Shown here in pieces: positions 6,985 through 12,725 of a stretch of 12,725 bases of DNA. Source of the stretch: an uncultured Clostridium sp. (lineage in GTDB: Bacteria > Bacillota > Clostridia > Lachnospirales > Lachnospiraceae); the NCBI GenBank assembly GCA_902464345.1, contig CABQJA010000057.1, forward strand, positions 1-12,725, given 5' to 3'. The stretch's first letter is position 1; every line of letters begins with the position of its first letter. The position numbers were made by a program, and so were the translations under genes. The notes below the pieces were generated by a model. That model saw only the letters and a list, made by a program, of their open reading frames with translations. It ran no database searches and was not told the origin of the DNA.

Positions 6985-8794
6985 TTGCTCCCTGCTCCTT
7001 TCGTTCTGCTGATACCGCCCAGGCCTTGGCCCCGATATGTGCCTGCCACATATCCTGATACAGCGGACAGGTCTCCAGTAATTCCTCCTGTCTGCCCTGT
7101 GCCAGAACAGCTCCCTGCTTCAGAACCACAATATTATCCGCCTGCCGGATCGTCGACAATCTGTGTGCAATTACCAGAAGTGTCTTATCCTTTGTCAGAG
7201 CGGCAATACTCTGCTGGATCCGATCCTCATTCTCCGGATCCGTGAATGCCGTTGCCTCATCCAGAATGACGATCGGCGCATCCTTTAACATCATACGTGC
7301 GATCGAGATTCTCTGCTTTTCACCACCGGACAGCCGCTTTCCGGCCTCTCCCGCCGGTGTATCATAGCCCTGTGGCAGCTTCAGGATAAACTCCTCACAC
7401 TGTGCCATTCTGGCTGCCTCCCTGACCTCCTCATCCGTGGCCGCCGGATTTCCCAGCCGGATATTCTCAAGAATCGAACACCGGAACAGGAAATTATCCT
7501 GTGCTACAAAGCTAACCTTCTTAGACAGCTGATCCAGCGTCATATCCTTTATGTTCACTCCACCGATCGTAATCTCCCCTTCGGTTACATCCCAGAATCT
7601 TGCGATCAGCTTTGCTACTGTGGATTTACCGCCACCGGATGGTCCTACCAGTGCGGTAAAGCTGTGTTCCGGAAGCACAAGGTCAACACCATGCAGAACC
7701 TCATCCTCCGCCTGCTTATTGTATGAGAAATGCACGTTTTTCAGCTCTACGGCATTGCCCTTTATCTCTTTCTCGGTTTTCGGTTCCGGGAGTTCCTCCA
7801 TCTCCAGAAATACCTGCAGATCTTCTACAGTCATCTGCACCTGCTTCATCTCATTGGAGAATACCTCCAGTCTGGCTAATGAGCTGACCATTGAGATGGA
7901 AAGCATAACGCCCAATACCGCTTCCGGTGCTGTAATTATGCCATGATTGGCAAGTGCCAGTCCTACCGGCAGAGTTCCGATCAATGTTGATGGGAAAAGT
8001 GCAAATGCCAGCTTCATTGTTACCCAGGTAGACGAAAGCCACTTAATAATAAAGGTCCGATAATCGGTAATGGACTTCGCATATTTGTCATAAGAGACAC
8101 CGGCACGTCCGAATGCCTTAATAACCTCGATGCCTTCGACATATTCCACGATCATGCTATTCATATAGGCATTCGCCTGATTGTATGCCTCATAGTTCTT
8201 ACCACTGATCTTAAATGTCAGTGCCATACAGACCAGTGCTGCCGGAAATGTCATAAGGGATGCCAGTGCCAGCCGCCAGTCAATCACCGCCAGAGCAATA
8301 AAGCTCACGATAGGGAGCACCACATGACCGGAGCCCTCCGGTATCATATGTGCCAGCGGCGGTTCGATATTCTCGATCTTATCAACGATGATTCCCTTAA
8401 TCTCTCCGATCGTATGTCCCTGTACTTCTCCAAGCGGTGCATGCAGGAACCGGTCTGCTACCCGCAGACGCAGATTCTCCAATATGTAATAGGCCGCCTG
8501 ATGCGCCAGACCGGTAGAACCTGCAAAGCAGGCGATCTTGATCACATATGCCGCCAGTGCCAGCCCGCACCACAACCAGATCATTCCGGCCGTTACGGTC
8601 TCATCCACAAATCCGCAGATAATCCGGTACATACAGAAGAATGGGAATAACCCCGCTACAATACTGATGATCGATAAAACCACCGAGCCGGTAAACCGGT
8701 TCCGGTAATCCCTGGCATAACCCAACAGGATCCCCAGCCAGTTCTGCTTCTTCTGTCCGGTCTTTTGATTCTTTGTTTCCTTATTTGTATCCAT
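6977..8794 (-). CDS. Exporter-fold ABC half-transporter (TMD-NBD), YbtP/YbtQ-like partner 1
   Basis: A 605-residue protein. A hydrophilic, lysine-rich tail of about 20 residues precedes a six-helix exporter-fold domain (about 30-320) and an ABC ATPase. Walker A is GPSGGGKST (384-392), the Q-loop lies in FVAQDNFLF, the signature is LSGGE (488-492), Walker B has Asp512-Glu513, and the H-loop is His544. The D-loop reads FTDPENE. Both this protein and its partner keep the catalytic Glu and His, so the presumed heterodimer has no obviously dead site. I chose the ATG at 8794, which has GGAG six bases upstream; an in-frame GTG at 8806 (behind AAGGAAG but only two bases away) would add four residues. 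It begins about 70 bases after the AraC gene and overlaps the next gene by 8 bases. The role is inferred as uptake of an iron chelate together with its partner; an efflux role is not excluded. Confidence 0.85.
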   Translation of the reverse strand: MDTNKETKNQKTGQKKQNWLGILLGYARDYRNRFTGSVVLSIISIVAGLFPFFCMYRIICGFVDETVTAGMIWLWCGLALAAYVIKIACFAGSTGLAHQAAYYILENLRLRVADRFLHAPLGEVQGHTIGEIKGIIVDKIENIEPPLAHMIPEGSGHVVLPIVSFIALAVIDWRLALASLMTFPAALVCMALTFKISGKNYEAYNQANAYMNSMIVEYVEGIEVIKAFGRAGVSYDKYAKSITDYRTFIIKWLSSTWVTMKLAFALFPSTLIGTLPVGLALANHGIITAPEAVLGVMLSISMVSSLARLEVFSNEMKQVQMTVEDLQVFLEMEELPEPKTEKEIKGNAVELKNVHFSYNKQAEDEVLHGVDLVLPEHSFTALVGPSGGGKSTVAKLIARFWDVTEGEITIGGVNIKDMTLDQLSKKVSFVAQDNFLFRCSILENIRLGNPAATDEEVREAARMAQCEEFILKLPQGYDTPAGEAGKRLSGGEKQRISIARMMLKDAPIVILDEATAFTDPENEDRIQQSIAALTKDKTLLVIAHRLSTIRQADNIVVLKQGAVLAQGRQEELLETCPLYQDMWQAHIGAKAWAVSAERKEQGANV

Positions 8795-8865
8795 ATTCGA
8801 CTCCACAACTTCCTTTCCATACTGCTTTTCATATTGCTTCCGATCTTATAACCGGATCTCTCTCA

Positions 8866-9816
8866 TTAACGAATGGCGCCCCGGTACTCCAGCGGAGCCA
8901 TTCCCATCACCTTTCGAAACGCAATCGCAAACTTGCTGGCACTGTCATAGCCGACCCTGCCGGCGATCTCTGCGATGCTCATTTCCCGCCTTGACCGAAG
9001 CAGCTCCGCTGCCTGATTCATCCGATAGTCCGTCAGCCACGCTCCCAGTGACACCCCATATACCGACTTAAAGCAGTTCTTCATTCCGGTCAGAGAAATC
9101 TCATAGCGTGCTGCCAGCTCCTCCTGGGTATAATTTTCTGCCATATGCTCTGCCAGAAATTCCTGAATTGCCTTCACCTTCTCTACCTGGGTCTTATAAT
9201 AATACGGTCGCTCCTCCTGCTCCTTTGGCAGCTCCAGTGCCTCCAGATAGAGCAACAGCTCCAGAATCTTAATCTTAAAATATGGGATCCGGATCTTTGC
9301 CGGCACCTGATACAGCTCCCCGAAGATCCGCTCTGCTCCCTCCATTCCCCGGACGAGAAACGGATATTTTCCGGGACAGTATTTCGCCTGAAGGCCGGTC
9401 AGATCAACCGGAAAATCCTTTACCTCTTCGCCCAGTGCCGCAACCGCCTGACTCATATCAAATGCAACCGTCAGCCCATGATAATGACTCGCCGGGAACA
9501 CAAATCTGCCTGTGTGTGTCAGCCTGCGATCCATCTTCATGTCTCCCGCCTCCACATATGCATATGCATTCTCCGCAGCAAGGTACTCCATCCTTCCCTC
9601 CCTGCAGTGATCGATTGCAAAAATATCTCTTCCCGGAACATATTCCGACTCAAAATAGGCCATATGGAAATCATTAAAGCTGAGCATTGCTCCCGGAAAT
9701 ACTTCATAGCAGGTCATGGTTCCCTCGCCGGTTTCATTGCTGAACTGATACACACTGCATCCGTTGCTCTGCGCCAGAAGCAGTCCCTGCTGTATCTTCT
9801 GAAATGCATCCTCCAT
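8866..9816 (-). CDS. AraC-family transcriptional regulator, YbtA-like in size and context
   Basis: A 316-residue regulator. Residues 1 to about 205 form a ligand-sensing region of the kind that contains a SHYHGLTVAFD stretch. The last 100 residues are an AraC/XylS double helix-turn-helix domain: the first helix pair is YTQEELAARYEISLTGMKNC, the second lies in MSIAEIAGRVGYDSASKFAI, ending in the family signature AFRKVMGMAPLEYR. Its ATG follows the TAA of the ATPase gene with no intervening base; the GGAGGG site (9828-9823) lies inside the end of that gene. In the yersiniabactin system YbtA, of about the same size, activates transport genes in response to the ferric siderophore. By analogy this protein may sense the imported ligand and activate its own operon. 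DNA-binding function is firm; ligand and targets are inference. Confidence 0.88.
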   Translation of the reverse strand: MEDAFQKIQQGLLLAQSNGCSVYQFSNETGEGTMTCYEVFPGAMLSFNDFHMAYFESEYVPGRDIFAIDHCREGRMEYLAAENAYAYVEAGDMKMDRRLTHTGRFVFPASHYHGLTVAFDMSQAVAALGEEVKDFPVDLTGLQAKYCPGKYPFLVRGMEGAERIFGELYQVPAKIRIPYFKIKILELLLYLEALELPKEQEERPYYYKTQVEKVKAIQEFLAEHMAENYTQEELAARYEISLTGMKNCFKSVYGVSLGAWLTDYRMNQAAELLRSRREMSIAEIAGRVGYDSASKFAIAFRKVMGMAPLEYRGAIR

Positions 9817-11334
9817 TTATTTCCCTCCTCCTAATGTCAGCAGTCGGTCGCATGCCTCCTGCATAAATTCCTTATCATGTGATACCACCAGTACGATCCG
9901 CCCGTCCTTCGCCAGCTGCTTCGTAATCTGGCAGACCTCCATCATGTGGCGGTAATCCAGACCGCTCGTCGGCTCATCAAAGATCAGCACCTCTCTTCCG
10001 GATAATACCGCCGTCGCTACTGCCAGTCGCTGCTTCTGGCCGCCGGACAATGCCATCGGATGCACATCCTCATATCCATCCAGATCAAAATGCTTTAACA
10101 CACGCCGAATCTCTTCCGGATCTGCGGTTCCCAGCTGCTCACATTCCCCGAAAACCGTATCCGAGAATAGCTGATGATTTACCTCCTGCATCACCAGATA
10201 ACAGGCTTTCTGCCGCTGCTTCGGCTTCAGGATCCGGCCATTCAGTGTGATACTTCCGCCCTTTTCCTTCAATAATCCACAAAGACATCGGATCAGCGTA
10301 GACTTTCCCACACCGTTATGCCCGGTTATCCCCAGAACCTCTCCCGGATATGCCGTAAAAGACAGATTCTCAAATACCGCCGGTGACTTCTTATATCCGC
10401 AGCTAAGATCCCTGACACATAACCCGGAATCCGCACTGTTACTTCCGGACGCTTCTCCACCTCCGGACACCTCTTCACCTTCAGATGCTTCTCCACCTCC
10501 GGACGCCGCTTCACTTCCAGATGCTTCTTCACTTCCGACTATCTTTTCACCGCCTGTCGATTCTATATTTCCTGCCGGTTTCAGTCGAAGCTCTGTCTGA
10601 TGGATGGTCCGAAGCCCCATGGATATGCGTTCCTCATCCGATAATGCCTGAAATTCTTCCCCGCTGAATATCTGCTTTATCTCGCCGTTTCGGATATACA
10701 CGGCCCGGTCTATAATATCTGCCAGGAAGAACAGTCTGTGTTCTGCAATCACCACCGTTTTTCCCTGCTTCTTCAACAGAATGATCTGCTCGCGCAGCTT
10801 CCGGATCGCATCCTCATCTAGATTCGCCGTTGGTTCATCCAGCATATAGATTTCCGGATTCATTGCGTACACACTGGCAAATGCCAGCATCTGTTTTTCT
10901 CCACCGGATAATGCAAATACATTTCGTCCCATCAGCGGCTCAATTCCCAGCTGTGTCACTGTCCGTTCCACCGCCCTGCGGATCTCCTCCGGCGCAACTC
11001 CCTGATTCTCCAGTCCGAACTCCAGCTCACCATCCGTATCCAGATGAAAGAACTGACTCTTGGGATTCTGAAATACAGAGCCTACCAGCTTCGCCAGTTC
11101 ATAGACCTCCAGATCCGTGACCGATTGATCCGCTACCGTCACGCTGCCTTCCATGTGATCGATCTTCGTAAAATGAGGAATCAGTCCGTTGACCAGCTTG
11201 GTAACCGTTGTTTTACCGCATCCGCTTTCACCGCAGAAAAGAATACACTCTCCCGCCGGTATATCCAGCGTCACATGCTCCAGCATATTTTTATTTTCTG
11301 TATATCCAAATGACACATTTTCTATCGAAATCAT
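9817..11334 (-). CDS. ECF transporter fused double ATPase (EcfA-EcfA')
   Basis: This 505-residue cytoplasmic ATPase contains two complete ABC domains. Domain 1 has Walker A GESGCGKTT (35-43), Q-loop Gln89, signature LSGGE (142-146), Walker B Asp166-Glu167 and His199. Domain 2 has Walker A GHNGVGKST (338-346), LSGGQ (429-433), Asp453-Glu454 and His486. Between them lies a Gly/Ser/Glu-rich linker with five hexapeptide repeats (267-296). Fused double ATPases (YkoD-like) occur in dedicated, group I ECF transporters, where they energise one S component through EcfT. It lies 13 bases after the EcfT gene, with AGGAGA before the ATG, and abuts the AraC gene. No transmembrane segments are visible. The substrate is not defined by the ATPase. 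Confidence 0.92.
   Translation of the reverse strand: MISIENVSFGYTENKNMLEHVTLDIPAGECILFCGESGCGKTTVTKLVNGLIPHFTKIDHMEGSVTVADQSVTDLEVYELAKLVGSVFQNPKSQFFHLDTDGELEFGLENQGVAPEEIRRAVERTVTQLGIEPLMGRNVFALSGGEKQMLAFASVYAMNPEIYMLDEPTANLDEDAIRKLREQIILLKKQGKTVVIAEHRLFFLADIIDRAVYIRNGEIKQIFSGEEFQALSDEERISMGLRTIHQTELRLKPAGNIESTGGEKIVGSEEASGSEAASGGGEASEGEEVSGGGEASGSNSADSGLCVRDLSCGYKKSPAVFENLSFTAYPGEVLGITGHNGVGKSTLIRCLCGLLKEKGGSITLNGRILKPKQRQKACYLVMQEVNHQLFSDTVFGECEQLGTADPEEIRRVLKHFDLDGYEDVHPMALSGGQKQRLAVATAVLSGREVLIFDEPTSGLDYRHMMEVCQITKQLAKDGRIVLVVSHDKEFMQEACDRLLTLGGGK
10447..10536 (-). repeat. Five tandem 18-bp repeats encoding a hexapeptide linker
   Basis: In the reading direction the units encode GSEEAS, GSEAAS, GGGEAS, EGEEVS and GGGEAS (10536 down to 10447), followed by a partial GS. 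The DNA units are similar but degenerate (for example GGAGGTGGAGAAGCGTCC against GGAGGTGGAGAAGCATCT). They lie precisely in the linker between the two ATPase domains. The in-frame 18-base period means copy-number change would lengthen or shorten the linker without a frameshift. Confidence 0.85.
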
Positions 11335-11347
11335 TGTCTATCTCCTG

Positions 11348-12025
11348 TCACCGCAATATAATTGCCGCTACTGTGAATCCGACTCCTGTTGCCATCCACA
11401 GGAAATCATATCTCCGAAGCTTCAGCTGAATCGTCCCCGTCTTTTTTACCGGATTCTCAATTCCTCTGGTAACGGCTGCCGCCGATAGCTCCTCCGCCGT
11501 ATTCACGGCTGACATCATAAATGGCACAACAAATGCCTCCACCTTCTCAAAGCCCCGTATCTGCTTCAGCTTCATGGCATCCCGGATATGTCCGCCCTCT
11601 TCCCGGATCGCCGGAAAGTACCGTAGCGTTACAGAAATCGGAATGATCACACTCTGCGGAATATGAAGTGCCCGAAGGGCTGCGACAAACTCCCGAAGAG
11701 AGATCGTACGGATCATGAACCAGCCGATCATCAGACACGGAAACATTCTCCGTGCATAATTAATGAATATTGCAAAGCTGGTAACCACTGTCTTCGGTGC
11801 CATTGGCAGCAGAAACCACTCGATCGCATAAAGCACAATATACGCAAAAAGGAACTTCAATCCTCCGATCACCTGACCACCCAGAATATAAAGCAATGCC
11901 AGAACTCCAATCCAGACTGCCTGAAATACAGGATCATTCTGGATCAAGGTAATCACATTCGCCAGAATCAGAATCAGAAGTCCGGCCCTGGGATCCAGCT
12001 GTAAATACTTCCTGTTCTTGCTCAT
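11348..12025 (-). CDS. ECF transporter transmembrane component (EcfT/CbiQ family)
   Basis: A 225-residue membrane protein with about five hydrophobic segments (around 14-28, 33-50, 57-75, 80-106 and 207-223). A long cytoplasmic coupling region holds LRYFPAIREE (134-143) and two Arg-Gly motifs 30 residues apart, IRG (156-158) and TRG (186-188). These fit the paired xRx motifs by which EcfT proteins contact the two ATPase domains. I chose the ATG at 12025, one base after the S-component stop. An upstream in-frame TTG at 12076 would overlap that gene by 50 bases and add a non-membrane stretch. No strong ribosome site precedes the ATG, so translation probably couples to the upstream gene. It connects the S component to the fused ATPase. 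Confidence 0.88.
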   Translation of the reverse strand: MSKNRKYLQLDPRAGLLILILANVITLIQNDPVFQAVWIGVLALLYILGGQVIGGLKFLFAYIVLYAIEWFLLPMAPKTVVTSFAIFINYARRMFPCLMIGWFMIRTISLREFVAALRALHIPQSVIIPISVTLRYFPAIREEGGHIRDAMKLKQIRGFEKVEAFVVPFMMSAVNTAEELSAAAVTRGIENPVKKTGTIQLKLRRYDFLWMATGVGFTVAAIILR

Positions 12026-12026
12026 C

Positions 12027-12632
12027 TTATACCATACCCGCTTTTTCAAAATGCTTCCGGAACATTCCCTTTGCAATCAGGGCTCCAAGAAATGCTCCAA
12101 CGATCGGTGCCAGAAACAGAACTACCAGCATACCGGTAGACGACAGATTACGGAGTGCTTCCACATAAGACTCCGCCATTCCCTGGCTCGAAATCTGTGC
12201 CAGAAAACTCTCCTTCATCAGCCAGATTGGAAGCGGGGAACCTACCATACCAAGTGAAAAGCAGGCAAACGCAACGGCATTGCCCCAGAATTTATCATAT
12301 CCCGTAAGCAGTCGGATCACCTCTGCCAGAATACATGCAATTGCAAATGTAATCAGCAGAATCACGGTAAACTGACCGGTTACAAAATAAAGAAGTCCTG
12401 TCACCATACCCATGAGCAGAATAGCACCAAACTTCTGCACTCTCGCACACATCAGAAGAACCGGGATCCCGGTCACGACTGCGATCAGGGCCGGCATCAG
12501 AATCCAGATGATCGGATGTAACCCGCTCACCAGCATGCAGACAAAATTCAACACAAAATAAATCGCAGAAAAGATACCAATCGATATCAGATCTTTTCCC
12601 TTCAGCAGCTTTTCATTTTTTGATGTAGACAT
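12027..12632 (-). CDS. ECF transporter substrate-binding S component, Trep_Strep/MptD type
   Basis: A 201-residue, very hydrophobic protein with about six membrane segments (around 15-36, 41-61, 67-85, 88-108, 116-137 and 167-187) and a basic C-terminal tail. Length, topology and its position before EcfT and the fused ATPase identify it as an S component. The sequence pattern fits the Trep_Strep (MptD-like) family, whose substrate is not settled. S components bind the transported small molecule directly, without a separate lipoprotein. The ATG at 12632 is chosen because AAAGGAGG lies seven bases upstream; the in-frame ATG at 12653 would place that site inside the coding region. It is first in the operon, behind an iron-type operator. 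I infer an iron-linked substrate (metallophore or tetrapyrrole), with moderate confidence. Confidence 0.82.
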   Translation of the reverse strand: MSTSKNEKLLKGKDLISIGIFSAIYFVLNFVCMLVSGLHPIIWILMPALIAVVTGIPVLLMCARVQKFGAILLMGMVTGLLYFVTGQFTVILLITFAIACILAEVIRLLTGYDKFWGNAVAFACFSLGMVGSPLPIWLMKESFLAQISSQGMAESYVEALRNLSSTGMLVVLFLAPIVGAFLGALIAKGMFRKHFEKAGMV

Positions 12633-12639
12633 ATGATAT

Positions 12640-12647
12640 CCTCCTTT
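12640..12647 (-). promoter_or_regulatory. Strong ribosome binding site that sets the S-component start
   Basis: AAAGGAGG on the minus strand is seven bases before the ATG at 12632-12630. It excludes the longer reading from the ATG at 12653, whose first codons would consist of this site (MTKGGYH). Confidence 0.8.
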
Positions 12648-12660
12648 TGTCATTAGCCTT

Positions 12661-12678
12661 TTCTAACTCCGGTTAGAA
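12661..12678. promoter_or_regulatory. Inverted-repeat operator of the six-gene transporter operon
   Basis: TTCTAACTCCGGTTAGAA has perfect 7-base arms (TTCTAAC/GTTAGAA) around TCCG. It starts 10 bases past the -10 hexamer, at about +4 to +21 of the transcript, and ends 28 bases before the chosen start codon. The core CTAAYTCCGGTTAG is shared with the site upstream of feoA, with 13 of 14 core bases identical. Such placement suits a repressor that blocks initiation or early elongation. A metal-dependent repressor (DtxR/IdeR/MntR-type or Fur) is inferred from the feoAB link. The repeat itself is directly visible. Confidence 0.7.
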
Positions 12679-12688
12679 TATCATATTC

Positions 12689-12717
12689 ATAATATTTTGT
12701 CTGTCCCGATTCGTCAA
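12689..12717 (-). promoter_or_regulatory. Promoter of the six-gene transporter operon
   Basis: Read on the minus strand there is TTGACG (12717-12712, 5 of 6 consensus), a 17-base spacer and TATTAT (12694-12689, 5 of 6). This is a strong sigma-A-type promoter, with predicted start near 12682, immediately before the inverted repeat. A strong basal promoter with an operator over the start region fits repression when metal is plentiful. The AraC protein of the operon may act further upstream, outside the window. Confidence 0.65.
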
Positions 12718-12725
12718 TTATATCC

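Noticed and set aside
8849..8856. TCCGGTTA (minus strand) in the gap before the exporter-pair genes, as a third copy of the iron-type operator
   Set aside because: Only the right half matches; the left arm reads GAGAGA instead of CTAAY. CCGG-rich words are frequent in this DNA, so chance is likely.
9145..9834. Long plus-strand open frame (229 codons) opposite the AraC gene
   Set aside because: It is antisense to a well-supported regulator, has no ribosome site or family-like sequence, and is rich in Cys, His and Leu as expected of a shadow frame.
12026..12076. TTG start at 12076 for EcfT
   Set aside because: It would overlap the S-component gene by 50 bases. The ATG at 12025, one base after the upstream stop, gives a normal EcfT N-terminus.
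12633..12653. ATG at 12653 as start of the S component
   Set aside because: The strong AAAGGAGG site would lie inside the coding region. The ATG at 12632 is correctly spaced from it.

Overview
The window looks like chromosomal DNA of a Gram-positive anaerobe of the class Clostridia, most likely Lachnospiraceae. This is inferred from strong AGGAGG-type ribosome binding sites, sigma-A-like promoters, a compact FeoA/FeoB pair without FeoC, a 470-residue pyruvate kinase without the extra C-terminal domain of Bacillus enzymes, a DVNSAFLSW-type Y-family polymerase, and dedicated ECF transporter genes. No RNA gene, CRISPR array, insertion sequence or phage gene was seen, and no gene-free stretch exceeds 300 bases.

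Left part (1-2424): the 5' end of an unrecognised minus-strand gene with a good promoter diverges from feoA-feoB, a ferrous iron uptake operon. An 18-base inverted repeat (209-226) lies just upstream of feoA.

Middle (2425-5279): two plus-strand housekeeping genes follow, pyk (pyruvate kinase) and dinB (translesion polymerase IV). Each has a plausible promoter; the dinB promoter lies partly inside the end of pyk.

Right part (5236-12717, minus strand): a tightly packed six-gene operon is read from right to left. It encodes an ECF S component of the Trep_Strep/MptD type, an EcfT transmembrane protein, a fused double ATPase (EcfA-A'), an AraC-family regulator, and two exporter-fold ABC half-transporters (TMD-NBD) that probably form a heterodimer. 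Genes overlap or abut, with one gap of about 70 bases before the exporter pair. Its promoter (TTGACG-N17-TATTAT) is followed at once by an 18-base inverted repeat (12661-12678) whose core, CTAAYTCCGGTTAG, matches the one upstream of feoA.

Main reading: the shared operator links the six-gene operon to ferrous iron uptake, so both are probably controlled by the same metal-dependent repressor, which is not encoded in the window. An AraC regulator followed by two exporter-fold ABC proteins resembles the YbtA/YbtP/YbtQ arrangement of the yersiniabactin system, in which exporter-like ABC proteins import a ferric siderophore. Here that set is joined to a complete ECF importer in one operon. I infer uptake of an iron-bearing small molecule (xenosiderophore, metallophore or tetrapyrrole/haem). 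The substrate is not determined by the sequence.
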